A stretch of 64,000 nt of DNA from Bacteroidales bacterium (GTDB lineage Bacteria; Bacteroidota; Bacteroidia; Bacteroidales; UBA932): positions 1 through 64,000 of the forward strand of contig JAFTGA010000031.1 of the NCBI GenBank assembly GCA_017458145.1, in the 5' to 3' direction. The position numbers and the translations under genes were made by a program. The notes beneath the pieces were generated by a model. The model was not told the origin of the DNA and did no database searches. It saw only the letters and a program-made list of their open reading frames with translations. This document shows, one piece after another, positions 14,440 to 23,831 of the stretch. Positions within the stretch are counted from its first letter, which is position 1. Each line of letters starts with the position of its first letter.

Positions 14440-16623
14440 ATGATCAAGGCTCTTCTTATTTCGACACTGTTGATTCATGCTGCACCGGCCGATACGGTGG
14501 AGCTATTGCCGGCAACGGTATCGGTCCTGAAGGAACAGATGTCCATTGAATACATTCCTTCGCCCGTTTCCGTGGTCAGGGCCGCTGAACTGTCACAAAC
14601 GGGCATATCCAGGCCCCAGGGCCTCTCCTCGCGTATCCCGGGACTTTACATTCCGGATTACGGCGCGTCGCTTACTGCGACCATCTATCTCCGGGGCATG
14701 GGATCCAGGATGGACAATCCCGTGATGGGGCTTTATGTGGACGGCATTCCCATCCTGGACAAGAACGCCTATGTTTTTGACTGGGAGGATGTGGTGAGGG
14801 TTACGATGCTCCATGGTCCCCAGGGGACGCTCTACGGCCGGAATTCGATGGGCGGGGTATTGACGCTCCGGACGCTGTCGCCCTCCGACAGGACACGTCC
14901 GGCCCTGAATCTCGAATACGGAACGGCAGGACATCTCCGCATCTCCGCATCCGCCATCATAGGGTCAAACGCATTATCGATCACCTTCCGCCACCTGAAC
15001 GGTTTTTTCCAAAACACGTACAAGAATGAACCCTGCGACCCCTATAACGGGGCAGCGCTGCGTTGGAAATGGGAAGGGGCGGTCAAATCGGTCCGGCTCC
15101 AGAACACCCTGTCGGCCACAGCCTCCAGGGAAGGCGGATTCGCTTACGGCAAGTGGGACAACGGGCAGCAGAAGCGTGTATCCTACAACGACGAGGGAAG
15201 CTATGGGCGCATTTCCCTGATCGACGGGCTTCATGCGCAATTCCGCAGGGACGCGATCGTTGCCGATGCATCCGCCTCCATTCAGGTGCTCTCCGACCAG
15301 ATGAAAATGGACCAAGACTTCACGCCCGTTTCCGTGTTTACCTTGCAGCAACGGCAGCGGAGCATGGCCGGAACGGTCGAAGTGCGTATTTCCCGAAACG
15401 CTGCAGAAAAGGTCTGGATCCCCCAGACAGGCATCTTTGCCATGTATAAACGCAACCGGATAACCGCGCCGGTGAATTTCAAAAGGGCCGGTATCGAGGA
15501 ACTTATTCTGTCCCATGCCAATGCGCATATTCCACCCGATATCGGCCACCTTGCCATCCCGGACGAGGAAATACCGGTCAACTCGAATTTCCTGATCGGC
15601 ACATGGAACACCGCCTTGTTCCATGAATCCGTGTTCGTTTTGGGAAAGTGGCAATTCACTGCCGGGTTGAGGCTGGATTACGAGGGCGCAATGATGGACT
15701 ATGACTGCCTGGCAAGCCTGCACTATCAGTTCATCCCGACAATGAGTTCCGAAAAGTCTTTTTCCGTGCCCTACGCCGGGGTCAAGCGCCATGATCACCT
15801 CGTATTGCTTCCGAAGCTGTCGGCACTCTACCGGGCTGGAAGTTTTGTCTCGCTCTATGCGACTGCCTCGAAGGGATACCGCTCCGGCGGATTCAACACG
15901 CAGATCTTTTCCGACATCCTCCAGAATATGACCATGAACGCGCTGATGAGGGACCTCGGCGTCTATCTGGACCGGCCCGTCGTATCGGTGACGGCCGGGA
16001 ATACGGAGTACGATCCGGAACAGGCGTGGAACTTTGAGACGGGGGCCCGCATCCGGAAAGGAGCTTTTTCCGCGGAGCTGTCAGCATACGCGATTGTCTT
16101 AAGGGACCAGCAACTTACGGTTTTTCCTCCCGGCCTTTCTACGGGAAGGATGATGACCAATGCCGGAAGAAGCCGCAGCCTTGGCGCAGAAGTTCAGCTG
16201 GACTGGATGCCGGGGAACTTCCGCAGTCATTTGTCCTGGTCCTGGTGTGATGCCCGCTTTGTCTCTTATCACGACGGAAACAGCGACTATTCCGGGAACC
16301 CGGTCCCATATATTCCCAAGCACACCTTGTATGTGAGTGCCGGTTACAGCCTGCCCCTGGGGTCATGCCGTTTGGAAATAGATGCTTTCCTGCGGGGGAC
16401 GGGTCCTGTCTCATGGAATGAAGCCAACACGCTTGAAGACCCTTTCCGGGCCCGGATCGACGCGAGGGCAGCCCTGGTGTTTCCCCAGTGGGAGATCTAC
16501 CTGAGAGGGGAAAACCTTACGGACTCAAATGGGCACGTATTCTACTTCAAATCGATTGGGAATGAGTTCTTTGCAAACGAAAAGCCCCGCGCTTTCCTGG
16601 CTGGGATATCCATTAAATTTTAG
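14440..16623 (+). CDS. TonB-dependent outer-membrane receptor
   Basis: 727 residues with a short signal peptide. The plug domain is recognisable (VVRAAELSQTGISRPQGL, GLYIPDYGASLTATIYLRGM, LYVDGIPILDKN, HGPQGTLYGRNSMGGVL), followed by a 22-strand barrel ending in an aromatic-basic C-terminus (FLAGISIKF) for outer-membrane insertion. No SusD partner, carboxypeptidase-like N-terminal domain or FecR/sigma pair is present, so this is the classical siderophore/cobalamin/small-ligand type rather than SusC. Ligand unknown. The calycin-like lipoprotein follows after six bases. Confidence 0.93.
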   Translation: MIKALLISTLLIHAAPADTVELLPATVSVLKEQMSIEYIPSPVSVVRAAELSQTGISRPQGLSSRIPGLYIPDYGASLTATIYLRGMGSRMDNPVMGLYVDGIPILDKNAYVFDWEDVVRVTMLHGPQGTLYGRNSMGGVLTLRTLSPSDRTRPALNLEYGTAGHLRISASAIIGSNALSITFRHLNGFFQNTYKNEPCDPYNGAALRWKWEGAVKSVRLQNTLSATASREGGFAYGKWDNGQQKRVSYNDEGSYGRISLIDGLHAQFRRDAIVADASASIQVLSDQMKMDQDFTPVSVFTLQQRQRSMAGTVEVRISRNAAEKVWIPQTGIFAMYKRNRITAPVNFKRAGIEELILSHANAHIPPDIGHLAIPDEEIPVNSNFLIGTWNTALFHESVFVLGKWQFTAGLRLDYEGAMMDYDCLASLHYQFIPTMSSEKSFSVPYAGVKRHDHLVLLPKLSALYRAGSFVSLYATASKGYRSGGFNTQIFSDILQNMTMNALMRDLGVYLDRPVVSVTAGNTEYDPEQAWNFETGARIRKGAFSAELSAYAIVLRDQQLTVFPPGLSTGRMMTNAGRSRSLGAEVQLDWMPGNFRSHLSWSWCDARFVSYHDGNSDYSGNPVPYIPKHTLYVSAGYSLPLGSCRLEIDAFLRGTGPVSWNEANTLEDPFRARIDARAALVFPQWEIYLRGENLTDSNGHVFYFKSIGNEFFANEKPRAFLAGISIKF

Positions 16624-16629
16624 TTTTAT

Positions 16630-17088
16630 ATGAAAACCAAGTTCCTATCTGCCGCCTTTGCAGCCGCCCTTCTTCTGACGGCTTGCGGAAAAGCAACGCC
16701 TGAGCAGCCCGTGGTGCCGGAAGAATCCGCCTACACCGGGACCGTCACCGTCATCTACGAAGGCGCACCTTTTGACAACGAAAACATCAGCGTGGACTTT
16801 ACGCCCGCAGAAGACGGCGCATCGGCCTCCATTACCATCCACCAGATCCGATTCGTGCCCCAAATGCCGGTTACGATTGACGTGACCATCCCCGGCATCA
16901 CGCTCCTGGGCACTGCGGAGAAGATTCTTCTTTCTTGCGCGCGGGTTGTTCCGCTGGCAATGGGAGGCGAATATCCCCGCTACACCGTTACGGACCTGAG
17001 CGGAGAAATCGCCGGAGACGAACTGGTCTTCTCACTCAAATTCGGCGATTACCCGACGAGTTTCGCAGGGCGCAGGCAGGGGCTCTGA
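16630..17088 (+). CDS. Calycin-like domain lipoprotein
   Basis: 152 residues. Lipobox LTAC at residues 16-19 (Cys19 lipidated). The mature part is beta-rich (YTGTVTVIYEGAPFDNENIS, VTIDVTIPGITLLG, YTVTDLSGEIAGDELVFSLK) and resembles the Bacteroidetes calycin-like family found beside outer-membrane receptors. It is only six bases downstream of the TonB receptor and probably cotranscribed, perhaps as a ligand-binding surface partner. Confidence 0.75.
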   Translation: MKTKFLSAAFAAALLLTACGKATPEQPVVPEESAYTGTVTVIYEGAPFDNENISVDFTPAEDGASASITIHQIRFVPQMPVTIDVTIPGITLLGTAEKILLSCARVVPLAMGGEYPRYTVTDLSGEIAGDELVFSLKFGDYPTSFAGRRQGL

Positions 17089-17119
17089 ATGATTGAGCCC
17101 CGCTTTTCCGCAAAAATGT

Positions 17120-17127
17120 TAACTTTG
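17120..17127 (+). promoter_or_regulatory. -7 box TAACTTTG
   Basis: Perfect match 24 bases before the start at 17151. Confidence 0.5.
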
Positions 17128-17150
17128 CATCCCGGATAGTAAAACTGGAT

Positions 17151-17819
17151 ATGAACGCGGAAAGAAGAAACTGGCTGGCAACCTTCCTGGCAGGATTCCT
17201 GGCAACGGCACTGGGCATCTTGCTCACCTTCGGCATTGACAATCTTGTAAGTTCTTCAAAGAGAGCCAAGACGGCCCGTCTGCTCGCCCAGCAGATCGTC
17301 AAGAACATGGATCAGACCTACCATGATCTGCACGACTACCAGGAACTCTACGACGCCATCGATTCCACCTCCATGTGCCTGCACCTGGCCATCATGGCCG
17401 ACACACTCGACTGGGTAAGCGATACGCTGGTGGCATCTTTCCTGAACCTTTCCCTGTCCGAGTATGTCCAGGCCGATATCGACAACGGCATCGACGCATA
17501 CAAGGCCGAAATCCTCGGCACCATCGGCAACGTAGAACTCATCAGCCACATCGACAAGTTCTACTCCTATGCCCGGCAACATGCGGATGTCTCCTCACAG
17601 GTCATTGACCAGAAGCGCGTCGTGGCCGATAATGTCTATGCCCGCTTTTATGGCGACTGGAAGGCGACAGAGCGCGACTATGTCCGCTATCTCCACGAAC
17701 TCACCGAGTTCAATATATTCTATTCCCGGATGCAGAATGTCCGGGCCTCCCTCCGCCAGATCGAAGAATCCATGTCCGGAGAGCTGTCCACCTGCAAGCG
17801 GATCCTGGGGATTCAATAA
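17151..17819 (+). CDS. Membrane-anchored hypothetical protein
   Basis: 222 residues. One N-terminal helix (WLATFLAGFLATALGILLTF) follows a cationic start, then a largely helical soluble domain starting RAKTARLLAQQIVKNMDQTY. The layout resembles widespread Bacteroidetes proteins of unknown function (DUF6090-like). It has its own promoter and no operon partner. The domain presumably faces the periplasm or cytosol beside the membrane; role unknown. Confidence 0.7.
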   Translation: MNAERRNWLATFLAGFLATALGILLTFGIDNLVSSSKRAKTARLLAQQIVKNMDQTYHDLHDYQELYDAIDSTSMCLHLAIMADTLDWVSDTLVASFLNLSLSEYVQADIDNGIDAYKAEILGTIGNVELISHIDKFYSYARQHADVSSQVIDQKRVVADNVYARFYGDWKATERDYVRYLHELTEFNIFYSRMQNVRASLRQIEESMSGELSTCKRILGIQ

Positions 17820-17837
17820 AAGCAACGGTCATCCGGC

Positions 17838-19034
17838 CTACCGGCCGACAGCCTTGCCGAGTTGACGGTCCAGAGCCTCCCGGTTGAGGTAAATGTAGGT
17901 AGTGTTCAGCGCGATGTAGTCACGGGACATATACCAGATGCCCTCATAGGGACCGCTCTGCTGCCCCCAGGAGTTCTTCACCAGGTAATAAGGAGCTCCG
18001 GTTTCGTCCACGGCCTTGCCATAGATAAGCATGACGTGGTCGTAGGTAAATTCCCAACTGTCCCACTGCTCCTGCCTGAGCTGCTGCGAGGGGACGACGC
18101 CATCCGGCAGGAACGCCAGCCCTTCCCTCCTCAGGAAGTGGCCGGACACATCGCCGCCCCAGGCCACGGTGTAGCCCTTGTCGAGGGCTCTGTCCAGCGC
18201 CGCCATCAGCTGCTCGACCGGGATGTTGTAGCTGGGCCGCAGACGCCATTTGTAAGGCGCCTCCAGCACGAACCACTCGCCGAAGGGATGATGCGTGTAG
18301 CTGGTCAGGCTCACGTAATCGTCCATATCGAGGCCGAGGTGGTCGGCGAAAGACCTGGGCGTGTAGGTCTTTCCTTCATAGACGAAAGACTCGGGACACT
18401 TCCCGACGTACTTGTCTATCACCGCCTGGACGCCTTCCTGCCAGTTCTCGGCAGGCCTTTTGTTGCGGAGCGGGGCCTGCTCCTCCGCTGTGAAACGGTT
18501 CAGCTCGGGTTTTCCCTCGCTCCAGACAACGGCGCTGACGGCCCGCTCCAGCTCCGGGAAGAACGTCCTGAAATTGGCATACGGCTCGCCTACGAGGGAG
18601 CCCGGCAGGGGCATCGCATCCTCCGGGCAGATGCCGTGCCGACGGATTACCTCGGCCACGTCATCACAGGAGCCGCCCTCTGAGATCTGGCTGAAACCGT
18701 GCATGCGGACATAGTGCGTCGCACAGTCCATATAGTCCTTGTTCACCACGAACATCTCGCAGAGGTCATAGGCTTTCCCGGTCTTGCGGAGAATCTCGCT
18801 CTCGAAGAAGCCCAGCGTGGCGTAGTCCCAGCAGGTGCCGCTGCGGTACTGGTTCTTGACACTGGTTATCGGGAGTTCCTTGATGGTAGTGAAAGACTTT
18901 TTGGACAGATCGGGCTCCTTGTTGTCCCTGTCCTGGTAGGCTCCCTCATACGAAGGCGCTTCGGAAGCCTTGCAGGAAACCAGCGTGCAACCCGCCAGAA
19001 GGGCGGCCACAAATGTCCTGAGAACTTTATTCAT
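17838..19034 (-). CDS. C1B papain-fold lipoprotein peptidase (bleomycin hydrolase-like)
   Basis: 398 residues from MNKVLRTFVA. Lipobox LVSC with Cys21. The papain fold is clear: ITSVKNQYRSGTCWDYATLG contains the oxyanion Gln and nucleophile Cys68; the catalytic His is in TYDHVMLIYG and the Asn in LVKNSWGQQ. Order and spacing follow the aminopeptidase C/bleomycin hydrolase group, which in Bacteroidales is often a lipoprotein. It should trim peptides at the cell surface or in the periplasm. A secreted hypothetical gene lies just upstream (19057-19602). Confidence 0.9.
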   Translation of the reverse strand: MNKVLRTFVAALLAGCTLVSCKASEAPSYEGAYQDRDNKEPDLSKKSFTTIKELPITSVKNQYRSGTCWDYATLGFFESEILRKTGKAYDLCEMFVVNKDYMDCATHYVRMHGFSQISEGGSCDDVAEVIRRHGICPEDAMPLPGSLVGEPYANFRTFFPELERAVSAVVWSEGKPELNRFTAEEQAPLRNKRPAENWQEGVQAVIDKYVGKCPESFVYEGKTYTPRSFADHLGLDMDDYVSLTSYTHHPFGEWFVLEAPYKWRLRPSYNIPVEQLMAALDRALDKGYTVAWGGDVSGHFLRREGLAFLPDGVVPSQQLRQEQWDSWEFTYDHVMLIYGKAVDETGAPYYLVKNSWGQQSGPYEGIWYMSRDYIALNTTYIYLNREALDRQLGKAVGR

Positions 19035-19056
19035 ATGCAGATCAGTGTCGGACGTG

Positions 19057-19602
19057 TTATTTCTCGTTGGGATGGATCCTGGCGTAGAACTTGACACTGC
19101 GCAGCAGGCTCCTGAGTTCACTGCGGCGGATATCCGCCGCACGTACGCGGCCTTCGCTCTCCGTGCCGAATTCCAGGTATTTTCCGAAGATGCTCTTCAT
19201 CGACGTGACCTTGATCTTTTCCGCGGGGCGCTCATCGGTCGTGGCCAGGGCGAAATGGGCGTCCATTTCCCTGTACGTGCCGGGTTCCGAGGCCAGCAGG
19301 TCCAGGAATTCATTCAGCGTCTGCTGGGACTCCTCCAGCGTGTCGCCCAACTTGACGAACAAGTTGGTAAGGGGGTCGCCCACACGGAGGACGGCATCCC
19401 CGAAACCGACGCCGGAGAGCATCAGGTAATACTCGCTGGCGCCGTCATTGTCGATGGCCAGGATGACATAATTGGTATCACCGTCATCGTTGGTCAACTG
19501 TACGATTTCCCGCTGATGGAAGAGCTGGGAATCCTGCGCGAAAGAGAAGACAGGAAAGACCGCAAGCAGGAGGGTCGCCAGAACGAGTCGAATCGGTTTC
19601 AT
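19057..19602 (-). CDS. Secreted hypothetical protein
   Basis: 181 residues, signal peptide ending FSFAQ. The mature part reads as a beta-rich domain (REIVQLTNDDGDTNYVILAI, YLMLSGVGFGDAVLRVGDPL) with a helical segment (LEESQQTLNEFLDLLASE) and ends SELRSLLRSVKFYARIHPNEK in part. It is 22 bases upstream of the C1B peptidase and probably in the same unit. Family unknown. Confidence 0.65.
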   Translation of the reverse strand: MKPIRLVLATLLLAVFPVFSFAQDSQLFHQREIVQLTNDDGDTNYVILAIDNDGASEYYLMLSGVGFGDAVLRVGDPLTNLFVKLGDTLEESQQTLNEFLDLLASEPGTYREMDAHFALATTDERPAEKIKVTSMKSIFGKYLEFGTESEGRVRAADIRRSELRSLLRSVKFYARIHPNEK

Positions 19603-19656
19603 GTTTCAATCGTATTAAAGGTGTTCAGTGGGGAGACAATCAAATCTTGTACCAGC

Positions 19657-20442
19657 CTACATCGGCTTGATCTTGCGGGCGAGGCGGGCGCACAGCCCCG
19701 GCAGGAAACGCTTGATCCAGACCATCAGGAGTTCGCCGCGCCCCACGAGCACTTCGCGGCGGCTGCGGGAAATCGCCCGTACGATGATCTGTGCGGCCCG
19801 TTCCGGGGCCATTCCCCCGCCCTGGCCCGGATCCATCTTGCCGTGGCGCTGTCCGCCCTTGTCCAGGGCGTAAAAGGAAATGTTGGTGCGCACGCGGCCC
19901 GGACAGACGAGCGTGACGCGGATGCCGCGGTCGTAGTATTCCGCCTGCAGGGTCTCGAAGAATCCGTAGAGCGCGAACTTGGAAGAACTGTAACCGCAGC
20001 GCAGCGGAAAGCCGAAGCGGCCGGCGATGGAGGTCGTGACGGCAAGGTGTCCGCCGCCCCGCGCAGCCATCCGGCCGACCAGGGACCGGGCAATCGTCAC
20101 CGGGGCGAAGTAATTGATTTCCATAATCTCCCGGATCATCTCCGGGGTAGTCTCCTCCACGGTGGTGCGCTGGCTGATGCCGGCATTCAGGAAGACGATG
20201 TCCAGCCCTCCGAAGACATCCCAGGCGGAGGCGGCCAGCGCCTCGAGTCCGGCAGGGTCCCGGAAGTCATACGGCAGCACGGCCACCTCCGTCGCCCCGG
20301 CGGCGCGGCACTGTCCGGACACGTGTTCAAGGCGCTCGCGCGAGGAGGAGGTGAGCACGAGCCGGGCACCGTCCGCGGCATAGCGGCAGGCGCAGGCCGC
20401 CCCGATGCCGGACGAGGCGCCGGTGATCCAGACCTTCCGCAT
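19657..20442 (-). CDS. Short-chain dehydrogenase/reductase
   Basis: 261 residues from MRKVWITGASSGIGAAC. Classical SDR motifs: TGASSGIG (cofactor), NAGIS, and the catalytic YSSSK (Tyr/Lys) with the Ser at TTSIAG. The long hydrophobic C-terminal helix (LMVWIKRFLPGLCARLARKI) matches SDRs that sit on membranes and act on lipids or hydrophobic substrates. Its ATG is four bases after the VOC stop, so the two are one operon. Confidence 0.9.
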   Translation of the reverse strand: MRKVWITGASSGIGAACACRYAADGARLVLTSSSRERLEHVSGQCRAAGATEVAVLPYDFRDPAGLEALAASAWDVFGGLDIVFLNAGISQRTTVEETTPEMIREIMEINYFAPVTIARSLVGRMAARGGGHLAVTTSIAGRFGFPLRCGYSSSKFALYGFFETLQAEYYDRGIRVTLVCPGRVRTNISFYALDKGGQRHGKMDPGQGGGMAPERAAQIIVRAISRSRREVLVGRGELLMVWIKRFLPGLCARLARKIKPM

Positions 20443-20446
20443 AGGG

Positions 20447-21529
20447 CTATTCGTCCTGGATTTTCTGCCGGGACACAAGCCCCATCATCCGGAACAGGAA
20501 CTTGGGAAGGGACTTTTGCGGATCCCGCCGCGTCATATCGATGTACCAGCCCAGTTTGCCGACCACGGGGATTTTTTCCGTCTCCACGAGCTCGATCAGC
20601 GTGCCGTCCGGATCCTCGATATAGCAGAAACGGCCGGAGGCCTCGCCCATGTCGAAGCGCTCCCCTTCCGGGCAACTGTCCACAGTGAAAGGATGTCCCT
20701 CGGCGGCACAGAAGGCCTTGAGGGCATTCATGTTCTTGACGTCGAAGCAGAGCTGGATGAAACCCGGATCACCCCAGAAGCGGCCTTCGTACATCTTGCG
20801 CGGAGTCATCTCCAGCCCCTGGACGAGTTCCAGCGTGCTCTGGCCCAGCAGGCCGGTATAAGCACCCGTGAAAGGCACCGTCCGGCCCAGCACCACGCGG
20901 CGGCACTTCTTCTGGGCACCGGGGATGAAGGCGTCCGGGGAGAAAGGACCCGTCGTGTCGCTCAGCACACGGTCGAAGCCGAGGATACGCCCGTAGAAGC
21001 GCATGGCTGCATCCATGTCGCCGACACCGATCACGGCGCCGATGACGCCGCCGGTCAGCAGGTTCTGCTCGATATAGATATCCTTCCGCTCCACGAGCTG
21101 GAAGAGGTTGCCGTACAGGTCCCGGACATAGAAACAGGGCGTCCCGTCCGGAAGCGCCTCCACCGGGCTGACATCCTTCCACTTGGCGGAAATCTCACGA
21201 TGGAATGCCGCCACGTCGCGGCACTTCACCTTCGCGGCAAGGATGCCCAGATCACCTACGGACGGCCGGAAGGGACAGGGCACGGGCCTGCGCTCCGAGA
21301 ACTGCCAGATCTCGAATCCGCCGCCGCCCTGCAGATTCACGGCGATGCAGGCATGGCGCTTCTGCGGCTTGCCGCCGGTATACGGAAGCATCCTTTCCGC
21401 CACGGTGTCGTCTTCGAGGATCCGGACATCGGCACCGAACATCCCGATAATCCAGTTCCAGGTTCTACGGAAGTTCTCCGTCCCAACTCCGACCTGCTGA
21501 ATGCCGGAAATCAAAAAATCATTCTTCAT
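20447..21529 (-). CDS. Two-domain VOC (glyoxalase/HPPD-like) protein
   Basis: 360 residues from MKNDFLISGIQQVGVG; the promoter at 21553 fixes this start. Two tandem VOC modules: residues about 5-150 (FYVRDLYGNLFQLVERK closing the first) and about 160-320 (VIGVGDMDAAMRFYGRILGF opening, GRFCYIEDPDGTLIELVETE closing). The second domain keeps the acidic metal-ligand position and resembles extradiol dioxygenase or 4-hydroxyphenylpyruvate dioxygenase relatives. Substrate unknown. It is cotranscribed with the SDR downstream. Confidence 0.85.
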   Translation of the reverse strand: MKNDFLISGIQQVGVGTENFRRTWNWIIGMFGADVRILEDDTVAERMLPYTGGKPQKRHACIAVNLQGGGGFEIWQFSERRPVPCPFRPSVGDLGILAAKVKCRDVAAFHREISAKWKDVSPVEALPDGTPCFYVRDLYGNLFQLVERKDIYIEQNLLTGGVIGAVIGVGDMDAAMRFYGRILGFDRVLSDTTGPFSPDAFIPGAQKKCRRVVLGRTVPFTGAYTGLLGQSTLELVQGLEMTPRKMYEGRFWGDPGFIQLCFDVKNMNALKAFCAAEGHPFTVDSCPEGERFDMGEASGRFCYIEDPDGTLIELVETEKIPVVGKLGWYIDMTRRDPQKSLPKFLFRMMGLVSRQKIQDE

Positions 21530-21552
21530 GATGGTAGTTTCCTTTTTGGCCA

Positions 21553-21560
21553 CAAAGATA
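21553..21560 (-). promoter_or_regulatory. -7 box TATCTTTG for the VOC-SDR operon
   Basis: Perfect match 23 bases before the ATG at 21529; divergent from the box at 21582. Confidence 0.5.
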
Positions 21561-21581
21561 AATAAAAACGGCATCTTTTTG

Positions 21582-21589
21582 TATCTTTG
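21582..21589 (+). promoter_or_regulatory. -7 box TATCTTTG, four bases before a GTG start
   Basis: Perfect match. The predicted transcription start coincides with the GTG at 21594, so the mRNA is probably leaderless. Confidence 0.5.
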
Positions 21590-21593
21590 CGCC

Positions 21594-22364
21594 GTGAAAC
21601 ATTCCCTTTGGGCCGCAGTCATCCTTGCCGCCGCACTGGCGTGTGTCCTGGGCTTTGCGCGCTTCTTTCCACCGCAAGACCCGGACAAGGGTCTGCGGCG
21701 CGTGAACCTGGCCACCCTGCTTCCGCAGGCAAAGGACGGTCCCGCCATTCCGGACACAATCCCCCCTCCGGCACCGCTGCCCGAACCCGCGGGGCCGGAC
21801 ACCTCCGCGCACCGCATCCTGTTCGTGGGCGATTCGATGGTCGAAGGCTTACGCTACCGGCTCTCGCAGTATGCTACGGCCAACGGCCACACGATGCAAT
21901 GCGTGATCTGGTACAGTTCCTCTTCGAAATACTGGGCCAAATCCGACACGCTCTCGCATTTTATCCGCAAGTTCGATCCGACCTATATCTTCCTCTGCAT
22001 CGGCGCCAATGAGCTGTTTGTCAGGAATATAGATGAGCGCGACGATGCCGTGGGCGAGATCATCCGGGAAATCGGCAGCCTGCCCTTCATCTGGATTGGC
22101 CCGCCCAACTGGAAGCCCGATACGGGCATCAACGACATCCTGCTGCGCCGCTGCGGCAGGAAACGCTACTACCCCAGCCTGCGGCTTCACTACGAACGTG
22201 CCAAGGACGGTGCGCACCCGGTCCTGAAGTCTTATAACATGTGGGCGGACTCCGTGTCCGTCTGGCTTCGGGACTCCAGCGCGCATCCCATCCGCTGGGA
22301 CATCCCCGCCCAGGACACCCCAAAAACCCACGGCGTGACGCTGCTCTCGCCGCCCAAAGACTGA
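21594..22364 (+). CDS. Membrane-anchored SGNH/GDSL-family protein
   Basis: 256 residues from a GTG start, placed by the promoter four bases upstream. One N-terminal anchor helix (AVILAAALACVLGFARFF), a proline-rich linker, then the SGNH fold: block I GDSMVEGL with the Ser nucleophile, FLCIGANELF (block III Asn region), IWIGPPNW, and a His near the end (PKTHGVTL). Faces the periplasm. The MBOAT acyltransferase follows after eight bases, a pairing known from surface polysaccharide or peptidoglycan O-acetylation (AlgI/PatA style). Confidence 0.85.
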   Translation: MKHSLWAAVILAAALACVLGFARFFPPQDPDKGLRRVNLATLLPQAKDGPAIPDTIPPPAPLPEPAGPDTSAHRILFVGDSMVEGLRYRLSQYATANGHTMQCVIWYSSSSKYWAKSDTLSHFIRKFDPTYIFLCIGANELFVRNIDERDDAVGEIIREIGSLPFIWIGPPNWKPDTGINDILLRRCGRKRYYPSLRLHYERAKDGAHPVLKSYNMWADSVSVWLRDSSAHPIRWDIPAQDTPKTHGVTLLSPPKD

Positions 22365-22371
22365 CCGCCCC

Positions 22372-23787
22372 ATGCTTTTCATCAGTCTGGATTTCTGGGC
22401 GGTTTTTACGCTTTTCTTCGTCCTGTACATCTTCGTCAAACGGTGGAACCGGACGGCGATGCTCCTGTACGTCATCGCCTTCAGCCTGTTTTTCTTCTGG
22501 AAGGCCAACGGCCTTTTGATGCTGCTGCTTCCCGCCACCGCTGCGGTGAACTATTTCCTCACGGAGCTGGTCCGCCCGCCGGGCAGCATCCGCCGGCCCG
22601 GCTGGATCCTGGCGTTGATCATCCTGCTGGACCTGTCGGCGCTGGTGTATTTCAAGTACAGCGGGTTCCTGGTGGAAGGGATCCTCAATCCGCTGCTGAA
22701 GAGCAACTTCAGCGTCGGCGACATCATCCTGCCGATCGGCATCTCGTTCTACACCTTCCAGGCCATCAGTTATTCCGTGGACGTGTACCGGGGCAAGTAT
22801 GAGGGACGGCCCGACTTCCTGGAATTCTGTTTCTACCTGTCCTTCTTCCCCCTGCTGCTCGCGGGGCCGATCACGCGCGCCGGACGCTTCCTGCCGCAGA
22901 TCCGGCGGGCCGAACCCGCCACGCGCCACGAACTGCGTTTCGGCTTCTGGCTCATCATCCTGGGCCTGCTGAAGAAGGGAGTGCTCGCCGACTACCTCTC
23001 GCTCTACAACAACCTGGCGTTCGACAGCCCCGGGACCTACTCGGGCTACGAACTGCTGATGGCGGTTCTGGGCTATACGATGCAGATCTACCTGGATTTC
23101 TCGGGCTACAGCGACCTCTCCATCGGCATCGCCTCGCTGATGGGATTCCGCCTCGACGAAAACTTCTCCTTCCCCTATCGTTCGCGCAACCTTACGGAGT
23201 TCTGGCGCCGCTGGCACATCTCCCTGTCCACCTGGTTCCGGGACTATGTCTATATCCCGTTGGGCGGCAACCGCAAGGGGCAGGCGCGCACCCTGCTCAA
23301 CAACTTCCTGACGATGGTCGTGGCAGGCCTCTGGCATGGCTCGACCTGGATGTTCGTCATCTGGGGCGCCCTGCACGGCCTGGGCCTCGCCGTCCACAAG
23401 CTCTGCCGGGGCGTCCTGAAAAAGATTCCCGACACCTGGCCGGTCAAGGCCCTGGGCTGGCTGCTGACGATGCTCTTCGTCATGGTATGCTGGGTATTCT
23501 TCCGGGCCGCGAGCCTGGAGGATGCCGGCGAAATCCTGCGGCGGATCCTCACGGACTTTGACCTCGCGTACTTCGTCCCGTTCTGGTCGGCCCGCAAGCT
23601 CTGGTGCATCCTGCTGCTGACCGGCGCCGCCGGACTGCTGATCCCGCCCCGGGCCTACAGGCGGATGGCCGCCGGCTTCACCCGGCTGCCCTGGGCCGTC
23701 ATCTTCCTGGTTTTCCTGCTCGCCGTCCAACTGGTCATCCAGCTGCGCACCGGAGATATGCAACCGTTTATTTACTACCAGTTTTGA
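22372..23787 (+). CDS. MBOAT-family O-acyltransferase (AlgI/PatA type)
   Basis: 471 residues, with about eleven predicted helices. Signatures: FPLLLAGPITRAGRFLPQIR, YLDFSGYSDLSIGIASLMGF, FWRRWHISLSTWFRDYVYIP and the catalytic His in LWHGSTWMFVIWGALHG. Moves acyl groups (usually acetyl) across the inner membrane for transfer by a periplasmic SGNH partner, here encoded directly upstream. The modified glycan is unknown because no polysaccharide cluster is in view. Confidence 0.95.
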   Translation: MLFISLDFWAVFTLFFVLYIFVKRWNRTAMLLYVIAFSLFFFWKANGLLMLLLPATAAVNYFLTELVRPPGSIRRPGWILALIILLDLSALVYFKYSGFLVEGILNPLLKSNFSVGDIILPIGISFYTFQAISYSVDVYRGKYEGRPDFLEFCFYLSFFPLLLAGPITRAGRFLPQIRRAEPATRHELRFGFWLIILGLLKKGVLADYLSLYNNLAFDSPGTYSGYELLMAVLGYTMQIYLDFSGYSDLSIGIASLMGFRLDENFSFPYRSRNLTEFWRRWHISLSTWFRDYVYIPLGGNRKGQARTLLNNFLTMVVAGLWHGSTWMFVIWGALHGLGLAVHKLCRGVLKKIPDTWPVKALGWLLTMLFVMVCWVFFRAASLEDAGEILRRILTDFDLAYFVPFWSARKLWCILLLTGAAGLLIPPRAYRRMAAGFTRLPWAVIFLVFLLAVQLVIQLRTGDMQPFIYYQF

Positions 23788-23818
23788 TGTATCCGGCTTG
23801 TATCTGCCATAATTTGAC

Positions 23819-23826
23819 TATCTTTG
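23819..23826 (+). promoter_or_regulatory. -7 box TATCTTTG, five bases before the LamG lipoprotein
   Basis: Perfect match; near-leaderless arrangement with the ATG at 23832. Confidence 0.45.
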
Positions 23827-23831
23827 AGAAT

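Noticed and set aside
18970..20688. 572-codon plus-strand open frame over lipoprotein and SDR genes
   Set aside because: Spans the ends of three well-supported minus-strand genes and has no recognisable motif.
22129..23763. 544-codon minus-strand open frame over the MBOAT gene
   Set aside because: Antisense shadow: low-complexity Glu/Gln/Arg composition, while the plus strand encodes a clear MBOAT protein with catalytic His.
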